This document shows positions 8,621 through 16,654 of a stretch of DNA of 64,000 nt, in pieces (the first letter of the stretch is position 1; each line of letters opens with the position of its first letter). Made by a program: the position numbers and the translations under genes. The notes beneath the pieces were generated by a model. That model worked only from the letters and a program-made list of their open reading frames with translations, did no database searches and was not told the DNA's origin. The DNA comes from Streptomyces atratus (GTDB lineage: Bacteria > Actinomycetota > Actinomycetes > Streptomycetales > Streptomycetaceae), in contig NZ_FPJO01000005.1 in assembly GCF_900119365.1 (NCBI RefSeq), forward strand, positions 243,196 to 307,195. Direction: 5' to 3'.

Positions 8621-9446
8621 ACTGCTCCTCCACGGCGGACGACACGAGCGTCGTCACCGCCTTGAACGTGCGGATACCTTCGTACATCGTCGCGCTGGTG
8701 TAGGCGACGCGCCGTTCGCCGCTGGGCACCACGCCGGGGACGACGGTGGCCGCCTGGGCCAGGTGCTCGGCGTCGAACTCCAGCTCCACGGTGAAGGGGC
8801 CGCCCTCCACCGGTGTGTGGCGCACGGCGAGCGCGGTGGCCTCCTTCGCGGCGGCGCGGATGTCCGCCGCGGTACGGGCCGGGGTTCGGCAGACCGCCGC
8901 GTACCGCGACACATAGTCCTTGACCGCGACCTTGCGGGCCCGGGGGGCGTACCCCTCGGCGTCCACGCAGGTCAGGTCGTCGCCGGTGACGAGGACGACG
9001 GGCACCCCGTACTCGGCCACGACATGTGCGTTGAGCAGTCCCTCGCTCGCGCGGGCGCCGTTGAGCCAGACCCCGGTGATGGAGTTCGCCAGATACGTGT
9101 GGGCGAGGACCCCCTCCGCGCCGGCGCCCGTGTGGTAGCCGACGAAGGCGATGGCGTCGATGTCGCCGTGCTGGATGCCCTCGACCATGGAGAGGGACTT
9201 GTGCCGGCCGGTGAGCATCTGGACCCGGTCGTCGAGCCGCTCCAGCAGGAGATTGCGCATGGACCAGTGGGCCTCGTTGACGAGGACCTCGTCGGCGCCG
9301 CCGTCGTAGAAGCCGAGCGCCGCCGCGTTCACGTCGGAGGTGAACATGGCACGGCACCGCTCCCATTGGGGAGTACCCGGCAGCACATCGGCCGGCCAGG
9401 TCACACCGGTGGCGCCTTCCATGTCCGCGCTGATCAGGATCTTCAT
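8613..9446 (-). CDS. M55 family D-aminopeptidase (DppA-like)
   Basis: A 277-residue zinc peptidase that removes N-terminal D-amino acids from peptides such as D-Ala-D-Ala and forms a decameric ring in Bacillus DppA. The zinc ligands are seen in ISADMEGATG (Asp and Glu), NEAHWSMRN (His) and VGYHTGAGA (His); the nearby LAHTYL supplies the catalytic His. An ATG at 9446 gives MKILISADMEG, the usual family start; longer upstream extensions lack family similarity. It is the first gene of the minus-strand peptidase operon. A D-aminopeptidase heading such an operon suggests use of murein peptides or other D-amino-acid peptides. Confidence 0.92.
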   Translation of the reverse strand: MKILISADMEGATGVTWPADVLPGTPQWERCRAMFTSDVNAAALGFYDGGADEVLVNEAHWSMRNLLLERLDDRVQMLTGRHKSLSMVEGIQHGDIDAIAFVGYHTGAGAEGVLAHTYLANSITGVWLNGARASEGLLNAHVVAEYGVPVVLVTGDDLTCVDAEGYAPRARKVAVKDYVSRYAAVCRTPARTAADIRAAAKEATALAVRHTPVEGGPFTVELEFDAEHLAQAATVVPGVVPSGERRVAYTSATMYEGIRTFKAVTTLVSSAVEEQYG

Positions 9447-9584
9447 GCCGGGCCACGGTACGCGCCCGTGAACCGCCAGGCCAGAGCCACAGGGACGTTC
9501 AATGGTCCAGTCCTCCGAAGAGAGTGCGACGCACGCCCCGAACAGACGCATCACGGACATCCGCGCGGGCCCGTCCGGCGCGCC

Positions 9585-9636
9585 TTGACACTTTCCACCA
9601 CCCCAGACCATGATTCCATTAATTGACTAATGGAAT
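9585..9636 (+). promoter_or_regulatory. Promoter and palindromic operator of the ABC-GntR operon
   Basis: A consensus -35 TTGACA (9585-9590) is followed after 18 bp by CATGAT (9609-9614) as the -10. Directly overlapping and downstream is a perfect 9-bp inverted repeat: ATTCCATTA at 9613-9621 and TAATGGAAT at 9628-9636, with a 6-bp spacer. The AT-rich palindrome stands out from its GC-rich surroundings and is placed to block initiation. The GntR regulator encoded at the end of the operon is the obvious candidate to bind it, giving autoregulation. Confidence 0.75.
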
Positions 9637-9649
9637 TGAGGCGAAGTGC

Positions 9650-10594
9650 ATGGCAGACGCATTCACTCCGGACGGCGCGCCCGGCGCATGGGCCCTGGAG
9701 GCCCGCGGCCTGGGTAAGCGCTACGGTCGCGGCTGGGCGCTGCAGGACATCTCGTTCCGGCTGCCGGCCGGCCGGATCTGCGGTCTCGTCGGCCCCAACG
9801 GCGCCGGGAAGAGCACCCTGCTGGGGATCGCGACCCGTCAGGTGCAGCCCACGGGAGGTGACCTCCGGGTCTTCGGCGTACCCGTGGGCGACCCCGAGGT
9901 GATGCCCAAGTTCGCGTTCCTCGGGCAGGACAAGCCGCTGTTCAAGCGGTTCACCGTGGCCGAGACGCTGCGCATGGGCGCCGAGCTCAACCCCGGCTGG
10001 GACATGGCCGCGGCGGAGCGGATCGTGCGGTCGGGCCAGGTGCCGATGGAGGCCCGCGTGGGCACGCTCTCCGGCGGGCAGCGCACCCGCGTCGCGTTCG
10101 CGCTGGCCTTCGGCAAGCGGCCCGATCTGCTGCTGCTCGACGAGCCGATGTCCGACCTCGACCCGCTGGCCCGCCACGACATGAGCACCCTGCTGATGTC
10201 GGAGGCCGTCGAGCGCGGCACCACGGTGGTGATGTCCTCCCACATGCTCACCGAGCTGGAGGACATGTGCGACTACCTGCTCGTCCTCGCGGGCGGCAGG
10301 ATCCGGATGGCGGGCGACGCGGACGCGCTCGTCCCGGCCCACGCGCTGGTGACCGGGCTCGCCGCGGACGGGGACCCGGCCACCGCGCTGGCCCCGCACA
10401 CCGTGATCGAGTGCCGCGTCCAGGGCCGGCAGTTCCACGCGCTGGTGCGGAAGAACGGCCCCCTGTCGGGTGACTGGGTGGTCTCCGAACCCGGCCTGGA
10501 GGAGGTGCTGCTGGCGCATCTCCGCTCGCCGGATGCGCCCCCGTTGTACACACCCGGTGCCCGTACCGAGGCCGAAGGGAGCCACACCTCATGA
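9650..10594 (+). CDS. ABC transporter ATP-binding protein
   Basis: The nucleotide-binding subunit of an exporter-type ABC system. Walker A is GPNGAGKST, the signature is LSGGQRTRVA, and Walker B is DLLLLDEPMSDLDP, all in normal order over about 230 residues, with a C-terminal extension to 314. ATG 9650 is preferred over the upstream TTG because GAGG at 9638-9641 is well spaced and the TTG lies inside the operator palindrome. The stop overlaps the permease start (ATGA). The single NBD, single permease and YtrA-type regulator together resemble envelope-stress or antibiotic-responsive transporters; the substrate is unknown. Confidence 0.93.
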   Translation: MADAFTPDGAPGAWALEARGLGKRYGRGWALQDISFRLPAGRICGLVGPNGAGKSTLLGIATRQVQPTGGDLRVFGVPVGDPEVMPKFAFLGQDKPLFKRFTVAETLRMGAELNPGWDMAAAERIVRSGQVPMEARVGTLSGGQRTRVAFALAFGKRPDLLLLDEPMSDLDPLARHDMSTLLMSEAVERGTTVVMSSHMLTELEDMCDYLLVLAGGRIRMAGDADALVPAHALVTGLAADGDPATALAPHTVIECRVQGRQFHALVRKNGPLSGDWVVSEPGLEEVLLAHLRSPDAPPLYTPGARTEAEGSHTS

Positions 10595-11565
10595 GCACCC
10601 CCCTGACCGACGCCCCCCGCGCCGGGCGCGCCCCGGGGCCCCGCATGCTGCGCGGGCTGAGCTGGCTCGTGGTGCGCCAGCACCGGGCCGCCCTGCTCAG
10701 CCTGCTCGCAGCGACCGTCCTCGGCTCGGTCTGGATCGTCTACGAGCGCAGCCGCATGAAGGACGTCCTGGACGCCGCGGGCTGGCCGGGGAAGGAACTG
10801 GCGCAGCCGGCGTTCGACTCGGACGGTGTGGGCCTCGTCATCAGCGCGCTGGGCGGACTGCCGCTGATCCTCGCCGTCTTCGTCGGCGCCCCGCTGATCG
10901 CGGGAGATCAGGAGCAGGGCACCGCGCAGCTGGTCACCACCCAGTCCGTGTCACGCCGCCGCTGGGTGGCGACGAAGTTCGCCTGGATCTACGCGGCGGT
11001 GCTCGTGACCGCCGCGGTGCTCTCGGCGCTGTTCACCTGGTGGTGGAAGCCCTACCGTTCGGTGTTCCCCAGCCAGTGGTCGGACGGGTCGATGTTCGAT
11101 GCCACCGGCCCGGTGCTCCCCGCGCTCTGTCTCTTCATGACCGCCGCGGGCATCACCATCGGTGTGCTGGTCCGCCGCGTCCTGATGTCCATGGCGATCA
11201 CCTTCGTCTTCGCCGGGGCCGTCGGGGTCTTCTGGGACGAGATGATCGTCCACCTCGCCCCGACCCGCACGATCACCTACCCGCTCGACGCGGACATGCC
11301 CTCGCGGCTGAACGAATCGTTCGAGGTGGACCGCTGGATCGGTTCCGCCGACGGCCATCTCTACGGCTGGGGCCTGTGCGCCGAGGAGACCGAGGCGGCC
11401 TCCGACGCGTGCGTCAAGGAGCACGGCATCGTCAACAATGTGTACGAGTACCTCGGCTTCGACCAGATGCCGGCCATGCAGTGGACCGGGGCGGGCATCC
11501 TGCTCGCGGGTACCGCCGTACTCACCGCGTTCGTCCTGTGGCGGGTGTCCCGTCGGCCCCTCTAG
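10591..11565 (+). CDS. ABC transporter permease
   Basis: A membrane protein of 324 residues with about six predicted hydrophobic helices (for example around LSLLAATVLGSVWIV, GGLPLILAVFVGAPLI, YAAVLVTAAVLSALF, ALCLFMTAAGITIGVL, ITFVFAGAVGVFW and AGILLAGTAVLTAFV). A large extracytoplasmic loop before the last helix holds two Cys (GLCAEETEAASDAC) that could form a disulfide. It is translationally coupled to the ATPase by a 4-bp overlap. It probably dimerises to form the channel. Substrate is not evident. Confidence 0.88.
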   Translation: MSTPLTDAPRAGRAPGPRMLRGLSWLVVRQHRAALLSLLAATVLGSVWIVYERSRMKDVLDAAGWPGKELAQPAFDSDGVGLVISALGGLPLILAVFVGAPLIAGDQEQGTAQLVTTQSVSRRRWVATKFAWIYAAVLVTAAVLSALFTWWWKPYRSVFPSQWSDGSMFDATGPVLPALCLFMTAAGITIGVLVRRVLMSMAITFVFAGAVGVFWDEMIVHLAPTRTITYPLDADMPSRLNESFEVDRWIGSADGHLYGWGLCAEETEAASDACVKEHGIVNNVYEYLGFDQMPAMQWTGAGILLAGTAVLTAFVLWRVSRRPL

Positions 11566-11619
11566 GACCTGCCACCGCAGGTACACAGGGTTTCGGCAGT
11601 CGAAGGGGAGGTGAAGGCA

Positions 11620-12018
11620 GTGGTCGTGTTCCGTATCGACCGGCGCAGCGGAGTGGCGACGTATCTCCAGATCGTGCGGCAGGTCGAACAGGCGCTGCGC
11701 ATGGGCGCCCTGGAGAAGGGTGACCGGCTGCCCACGGCCGCTCAGGTCGCGGCCGAGACCAAGGTCAACCCGAACACCACCCTCAAGGCGTACCGCGAGC
11801 TGGAACGCGCCGGCCTCGCCGAGGTCCGGCAGGGGGCGGGCACCTTCATCACCCGCTCCCTCGTCCCGCCCCAGGCGGCCGCCGGCTCCCCCTTGCGCAC
11901 GTCGCTCGTCGAGTGGCTGGACCGGGCACGCGCGCAGGGGCTCAGCGGCCAGGAGGCCGACGCGCTGTTCCGGTCGGCCCACGCGGCCGTCTATCCGCCC
12001 GAGGCGGACACCGGCTGA
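11620..12018 (+). CDS. GntR family regulator, YtrA subfamily
   Basis: A short GntR protein (about 132 residues) with the N-terminal winged helix-turn-helix (YLQIVRQVEQALRMGAL...NPNTTLKAYRELERAGL) and only a small helical C-terminal part, typical of YtrA regulators that control linked ABC transporters. GTG at 11620 is chosen because GGAGG at 11607-11611 is 8 bp away; a GTG at 11611 would overlap its own ribosome-binding site. It closes the ABC operon and probably represses it at the palindrome near 9613-9636. Confidence 0.9.
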   Translation: MVVFRIDRRSGVATYLQIVRQVEQALRMGALEKGDRLPTAAQVAAETKVNPNTTLKAYRELERAGLAEVRQGAGTFITRSLVPPQAAAGSPLRTSLVEWLDRARAQGLSGQEADALFRSAHAAVYPPEADTG

Positions 12019-12049
12019 GGCGCGGCGCCGTACGCCTCGCGGAAGAAGA

Positions 12050-12080
12050 GTGGCCGGTCCCCCGGTGGGGGGCCGGCCAC
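12050..12080. terminator. Bidirectional terminator hairpin
   Basis: A 14-bp stem (GTGGCCGGTCCCCC with GGGGGGCCGGCCAC, one G-T wobble) and a 3-base loop lies exactly between the convergent gntR and DinB genes, so it can serve both transcripts. Confidence 0.8.
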
Positions 12081-12082
12081 CG

Positions 12083-12640
12083 TCATCGCGGTGCGGGGTA
12101 GTCGCCCGTGGCGCCGTCGGTGCGCTCGCGCAGCAGGTCCGCGTGGCCGTTGTGGCGGGCGTACTCCTGGATCATCACCAGGTACACCCAGCGCAGGCTG
12201 ACGGTCCGGCCGCGGGTGGCGTACACGAAGGCCTCGTCGAGGCCGCGCCCCGCCACTGCGGCCTCGCACGCCTCGATCTCGGCACGATAGGCGGCGAAGT
12301 CGCGCTCGGCGTGCGCGGCGTCGACGCCCTCGATGCCCTCGTCGCCGTCGCCCGGACCGGTGAAGACATCTCCGATCGGCTCACCCGCGAAGCTCCGGCG
12401 GAACCACCAGCGTTCGATCTCCGCCATGTGCCGCACCAGGCCGAGGAGGGTGAGGCCGGAGGGCTCGGCGGCGGTGCGGGCGAGCTGTGCCGGGGTCAGC
12501 CCGGCACACTTGGTGAGCAGCGTCTCCCGGTGCCATTGGAGCCAGCCCGCCAGCATGACCCGCTCGTCCGCGGTGCTCGGGACGTTCAGCTGGTCGCCGT
12601 CGGCCGTCGTACGTGCGATGCGAGGTGCCGTCCATGTCAT
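12083..12640 (-). CDS. DinB family (DUF664) protein
   Basis: A four-helix-bundle protein of about 185 residues. Members bind a metal and often act as thiol-dependent transferases or remain uncharacterised. The conserved block LGLVRHMAEIERWWFRR supplies a metal-ligand His, and the C-terminal RWVYLVMIQEYARHNGHAD supplies another. ATG 12640 (MTWTAPR) is favoured because the GAGG on the coding strand is about 10 bp upstream. A truncated paralogue lies at 15744-15920. Catalytic role is unknown. Confidence 0.88.
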   Translation of the reverse strand: MTWTAPRIARTTADGDQLNVPSTADERVMLAGWLQWHRETLLTKCAGLTPAQLARTAAEPSGLTLLGLVRHMAEIERWWFRRSFAGEPIGDVFTGPGDGDEGIEGVDAAHAERDFAAYRAEIEACEAAVAGRGLDEAFVYATRGRTVSLRWVYLVMIQEYARHNGHADLLRERTDGATGDYPAPR

Positions 12641-12672
12641 GACGGCCATCCTCACACCACCGGGCCCACCGC

Positions 12673-13581
12673 TCAGGCCAGTTCCCGCAGGAGCGGCTCC
12701 GGGTCCGCGAGCAGGAACAGATGACCGCCGTCGGGGACGGTGCGCAGCTCGGCGCCGGGGATCTGCGCGTGCGCCCAGCGCGCCACCTCGACGGGGACGT
12801 TGCCGTCCGCCTCGCCGTGCAGGAAGAGGGTCGGCACGGAGACCGAGCCCAGCGGGTCCGGCAGCGGGCGGGAGTAGCCGGCGAGGTCGGTGATGGCCGC
12901 GTCCACGCCCTGGCGCTGGCCCTCGGCGGTGTCCACCTCGGACAGGGCCCGGAAGGCGGGGGTGCTCATGATCAGCCGGTCGGAGCGGGGCCAGGCATCG
13001 AGGTTCGGCTCACGCCTCGTCTTCTTGAAGATCCCCTTCCCGGCGAGCATCGGCCGGGCGATCGCCGGGGCCCAGACGACGATCCGGTTCAGCCACTTGA
13101 CCAGCGGGATCCGGCGCGCGTACACCGAGCGGGGCGCTCCGGGGACGGCGGCGCACGCGAGGATCAGCCGCGTGACCCGCCCGGGGTGCTTCTGGACCGC
13201 CGAGAGCGCGTACCCGCCGCCGCCCGAGATCGCCACGAGCGTGGCCCGCTCGTGGCCCAGGTGGTCGAGCAGGGCCACGAAGTCGTCGTTCCAGCGGTGG
13301 AAGCCGCGACCGGGTACGGGATCGGTCTCGCCGTAGCCCGGGCGGTCCGGGAAGACCAGATGCAGGCCCGCGTCCGTCGCCGCCTGCCGCAGCGCGAGGC
13401 CCTCGTAGCGGCTGCCGGGGGTGCCGTGGAGCACGATCACGGGCGGGGCGGCGGGGTCGCCGTACGAGCAGTACGCGATGCGGCGCCCGCCCGGGGCCGT
13501 CAGGCGGTGCGTCTCGGGCAGGTCGGTCTCGGGCCGTTCCGTCTCCGGCGTCTTCGGCAGGTCCTGCGGGGAGGGGGTCAT
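12673..13581 (-). CDS. Alpha/beta hydrolase
   Basis: A 302-residue cytoplasmic hydrolase. The oxyanion region is VIVLHGTPGSRYEG, the nucleophile elbow is ATLVAISGGGGYAL (G-x-S-G-G-G), the Asp is near LFLHGEADGNVP and the His is in VPDGGHLFLL. Its ATG overlaps the stop of the upstream TetR gene (ATGA, 13578-13581), so the pair is co-transcribed and probably co-regulated. Esterase, lactonase or haloperoxidase-like activity are all possible; the substrate is unassigned. Confidence 0.9.
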   Translation of the reverse strand: MTPSPQDLPKTPETERPETDLPETHRLTAPGGRRIAYCSYGDPAAPPVIVLHGTPGSRYEGLALRQAATDAGLHLVFPDRPGYGETDPVPGRGFHRWNDDFVALLDHLGHERATLVAISGGGGYALSAVQKHPGRVTRLILACAAVPGAPRSVYARRIPLVKWLNRIVVWAPAIARPMLAGKGIFKKTRREPNLDAWPRSDRLIMSTPAFRALSEVDTAEGQRQGVDAAITDLAGYSRPLPDPLGSVSVPTLFLHGEADGNVPVEVARWAHAQIPGAELRTVPDGGHLFLLADPEPLLRELA

Positions 13582-14228
13582 CTCTGCTCCTCGTGGGATG
13601 CGGGGGTGGCGGCAGCGGCGGCGATCCCGCCGATGACGAGGTCGAGGCCGAAGGAGAACCGGCGGTCGTAGTCGTGGTGGTCCGCGAAGACCGACGCGGC
13701 CCGTCGTTCCGGCGGGAGATGGTGCAGTTCCAGATCGCCGCGGCCGAGGCGGATCGCCACATGGCCGGTGACGAAGTCGTGCAGGGTGCCGTACGCGTAC
13801 GCGGCGGCCTCCTCGTCGAGCCCCGCGCCGCGCAGCGCCGCCACGACCCGGTACGCGACGTCGTCGGCGCCGGGCCCGACGAGCGAGGCGCGGCGGTGCG
13901 CCTCCAGGATGACGGGGTGCCGCATGAGCAGGTCGTGGAGGGTGTCCGCGAAGAGCCGGACGATACCGCGCCAGTCCTCCGGCCAGTCCACCGACCGGGT
14001 CACCTCGCCGACGATCCGGGACACCAGCGCGTGCTGGAGCGCATCGACGCCGCCCGTCGTGCGGTGGATCGCCATCGGTGACACGCCCAGCCGGTCGGCC
14101 AGCGCCCGGAAGCTCACGGCATCGAGCCCCTGGTCGTCGGCCAGCTCGGTCGCCGCGTCCAGGATCGCGTCGAGCGTCACCGCCCGGGGACGGCCGTTCT
14201 TGGGAGTGCTTGCCTTCTCGACCACCAT
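13578..14228 (-). CDS. TetR family transcriptional regulator
   Basis: A repressor-type regulator of about 216 residues. The N-terminal helix-turn-helix reads ILDAATELADDQGLDAVSFRALADRLGVSPMAIH, with a C-terminal ligand-binding domain. ATG 14228 gives MVVEKAST and leaves the divergent promoter free. It is coupled to the alpha/beta hydrolase gene and lies head to head with the amidase gene. Palindromes in the shared 48-bp spacer are the likely binding site, so it may control both directions. Confidence 0.9.
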   Translation of the reverse strand: MVVEKASTPKNGRPRAVTLDAILDAATELADDQGLDAVSFRALADRLGVSPMAIHRTTGGVDALQHALVSRIVGEVTRSVDWPEDWRGIVRLFADTLHDLLMRHPVILEAHRRASLVGPGADDVAYRVVAALRGAGLDEEAAAYAYGTLHDFVTGHVAIRLGRGDLELHHLPPERRAASVFADHHDYDRRFSFGLDLVIGGIAAAAATPASHEEQR

Positions 14229-14238
14229 GACCGCACCA

Positions 14239-14256
14239 TATCGATACGCGTAACGA
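14239..14256. promoter_or_regulatory. Overlapping palindromes between tetR and amidase
   Basis: TATCGATA (14239-14246) overlaps TACGCGTA (14245-14252), the latter extended to GATACGCGTAAC as a near-palindrome. They are the only symmetric elements in the short divergent spacer and are the best candidate operator for the TetR protein. Confidence 0.5.
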
Positions 14257-14275
14257 AACAGCAATGGGAGCGCCC

Positions 14276-15712
14276 ATGCCGGAGTTGCACGACCTCACCG
14301 CCCTTCAACTGGCCGCCGCCTACGAGCGCGGTGAAACGAGCCCGACCGAGGTGGTGGACCATCTGCTGGCCCGGATCGGGGACGGCGACCGGGTGGGGGC
14401 GTTCACCACCGTGTCGGCCGGCCCGGCCCGCGCCGCGGCGGCCGAAGCCGAACGTGTTCTGCGCTCCTCGGACCGCACCGGGCTGCCGCGCCTGTTCGGC
14501 GTACCCACCGCGATCAAGGACCTGGAGGCCACCGCGGGGGTGCGCACCACACTGGGCTCCGCGCTGTTCCGCGACTGGATTCCCGGGCACGACGACGAGA
14601 TCGTCGAGGTCATGGCCGACGCCGGGCTGATCAGCCTCGGCAAGACCACCGTTCCCGAGTTCGGGGCGGCCTGCTACACCGAGCCCGAGGTGTCCGCCCC
14701 GGCCCGCAGCCCCTTCGACCCGACTCGCAGCGCGGCCGGCAGCAGTGGTGGCGCGGCCGCGGCGGTCGGCGCACTGCTGGTGCCGATCGCGCAGGGCAGC
14801 GACACCGCCGGTTCGGTGCGTTCCCCCGCGAGCGCCTGCGGGGTGGTCGGGCTCAAGCCCAGCCGTGGGCTCGTCACCGCGGGCCCGGCCGGCAACGACG
14901 GGATGGGGCTCTCGGTACGGGGCCCGCTGGCCCGCACCGTGCGCGACACCGCCGCGTTCCTGGACGCGCTGACCACCCGTACCGGCGTCGGCACCGTGCA
15001 TCCGCCCCGGGTCTACAGCTACGAGCGGGCCTGCGACGCACCCGTGCCACGGCTCCGGATCGCGCTCGCCCAGGGATCGGTCTCGGGCTCCTCGGTGGAT
15101 CCCGAGGTCGCCGCAGCCGCCGAACTCACCGCCCGTACGCTGGCCGGGCTGGGCCATGAGGTGTTCGCCCGGGACCAGGCTCCGGACCCCGAGCTCACCG
15201 AGGGTTTCCGGGTGATGTTCACGGCACTGGTCGGGTCCAGGACCATGGCGTTCGACGGGGCGCCCCTGCGTCCGATCGTCCGTCATCTCCGGTCCTGCTC
15301 ACAGGAGTTCACCTCGGCCGAGCTGGCCGCCTCGATCGGTGTCGTGCAGGCCCGTGCCCGCGCCTGGACACTCGACTACGCGGACGCGGACGTGGTGATC
15401 ACCCCGACCGTGACGACCCCGCCGACGCCGGTCGGCCGGCTCCGCAACGACGCGGACCCGGCGGCGGAGCTGGCCGCGATGACCGCGTTCACGGGCAACA
15501 CCGTCCTGGCGAACGCCACCGGCTTCCCGGCCATCAGCCTTCCGCTGGGCTGGAGTTCGCAGGGCCTGCCGCTCGGGGTCTCGCTCACGGCCGGATGGGG
15601 CCGCGAGGATCTTCTGCTCGGCGTATCGGCCCAGCTGGAGGAGGCCCTGCCATGGGCCCATCGCTACAGCGAGCGGGCCGAGGCGCGGACACCGGCGGCG
15701 GACCCGGCCTGA
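14276..15712 (+). CDS. Amidase signature family enzyme
   Basis: Hydrolyses a carboxamide by a Ser-cisSer-Lys triad. The Lys is in VPTAIKDLEATAG, the cis-Ser in SAAGSSGGAAAAV and the nucleophile Ser in QGSDTAGSVRSPA, the standard order for the 470-480-residue amidase family. ATG 14276 (MPELHDL) is preferred because GGGAG at 14266-14270 is 5 bp away; an ATG at 14264 is also in frame. It is transcribed away from the TetR-hydrolase pair and may be under the same regulator. The natural substrate is unknown. Confidence 0.92.
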   Translation: MPELHDLTALQLAAAYERGETSPTEVVDHLLARIGDGDRVGAFTTVSAGPARAAAAEAERVLRSSDRTGLPRLFGVPTAIKDLEATAGVRTTLGSALFRDWIPGHDDEIVEVMADAGLISLGKTTVPEFGAACYTEPEVSAPARSPFDPTRSAAGSSGGAAAAVGALLVPIAQGSDTAGSVRSPASACGVVGLKPSRGLVTAGPAGNDGMGLSVRGPLARTVRDTAAFLDALTTRTGVGTVHPPRVYSYERACDAPVPRLRIALAQGSVSGSSVDPEVAAAAELTARTLAGLGHEVFARDQAPDPELTEGFRVMFTALVGSRTMAFDGAPLRPIVRHLRSCSQEFTSAELAASIGVVQARARAWTLDYADADVVITPTVTTPPTPVGRLRNDADPAAELAAMTAFTGNTVLANATGFPAISLPLGWSSQGLPLGVSLTAGWGREDLLLGVSAQLEEALPWAHRYSERAEARTPAADPA

Positions 15713-15743
15713 CCGCCACCGCAGGGCTCCGGGCGCGGTCCGG

Positions 15744-15920
15744 TCACTCGCCGGTGGCGCCGTCGATACGCTCCCGGAGCAGGTCCGCCTCGCCGTTGTG
15801 GCGCGCGTACTCCTCGATCATGTGCGTGAGGATGTAACGCAGCGAGAACACCTCGTCGCCGTAACTCCCGGTGACATCAAGGGAATCGGCCGCTTCGCCC
15901 TTGATTTCCGCCGGGGCCGA
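15744..15920 (-). pseudogene. C-terminal remnant of a second DinB family gene
   Basis: The minus strand encodes [20 protein letters not shown], then [20 protein letters not shown] and a short tail ending at a stop (15744). This matches the C-terminal third of the intact DinB gene at 12083-12640 (EYARHNG-ADLLRER-DGATG). The first two thirds are missing; the stop codon of the TetR gene directly precedes the fragment in the same frame. It is a deletion relic, not a working gene. Confidence 0.85.
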
Positions 15921-16523
15921 TCATGCTCCCGCGAGTCCGCCCGGAGCCCCGGCGCCACGCAGCAGGGTGTCCACGACGCGGGTGGCCAGTGCGTCGATGT
16001 CCTCGCCCCCCGCTCCCTCCTTGGCCGCCTCGTGGATGAGGGCGTAGTAGACGCGCCGGGTCCAGTCGAGGTCGATGCCGGGGCGGAGCACGCCCGCCTC
16101 CTGGGCGCGGCAGAAGAGCCGGACACAGGTGGCCCGGACCTCGGCGTGCATACGGGCCGCCTCGGGGTGACTGTCCTCGACCGGGCGGTTCATGGCGAAG
16201 GACCAGTCGGTCTTCACGCGCAGGACGTTGGCGGTGATCTGGTAGAGGGCGACGAGCGGCGGGGCCGCGTCCGGGCGGGCGGCGTCGACGGCCTCGGCGA
16301 ACTGGCGGGCGGCCCAGTCGGTGAGTTCGTCCAGGAGCGCCTCACGGGTGGCGAACCGGCGGTGGACGGTGGTCCGGGCGACCCCGGCGGCCCGGGCGAG
16401 CTGCTCCATGGTCGCCGCCGGGTTGGCGGCCAGGACGCGCTCGGCCGCTTCCAGGATGGCCCGCACCGTCCGTTCGCTGTCCGCCCGGAGAGGCCGTTTC
16501 GTCTGCTGCTTCTGCACCGTCAT
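15921..16523 (-). CDS. TetR/AcrR family transcriptional regulator
   Basis: A 200-residue regulator with the HTH ERVLAANPAATMEQLARAAG followed by VARTTVHRRF and a helical C-terminal effector domain. It is divergent from the aldo/keto reductase gene, with 131 bp between them holding a long AT-rich palindrome. It probably represses that reductase and itself. Start ATG 16523 gives MTVQKQQTKR. Confidence 0.92.
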   Translation of the reverse strand: MTVQKQQTKRPLRADSERTVRAILEAAERVLAANPAATMEQLARAAGVARTTVHRRFATREALLDELTDWAARQFAEAVDAARPDAAPPLVALYQITANVLRVKTDWSFAMNRPVEDSHPEAARMHAEVRATCVRLFCRAQEAGVLRPGIDLDWTRRVYYALIHEAAKEGAGGEDIDALATRVVDTLLRGAGAPGGLAGA

Positions 16524-16557
16524 GACGAAACGCTACATCAGTACCCCATCAAAGCCA

Positions 16558-16585
16558 TTACTTGCAACACCAATGTTGCATGTAA
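16558..16585. promoter_or_regulatory. TetR operator between tetR and aldo/keto reductase
   Basis: TTACTTGCAACA (16558-16569) and TGTTGCATGTAA (16574-16585) are inverted with 11 of 12 matches around a 4-bp centre. The 28-bp site is far AT-richer than the surroundings and sits 34 bp upstream of the regulator start, ideal for control of both divergent genes. Confidence 0.8.
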
Positions 16586-16654
16586 TACCTTCACGGCGTC
16601 GAAGAGGTAGCAACTCTGCGCCTCTCCACGGGGAAACGACATCAGGGAGCAGTC

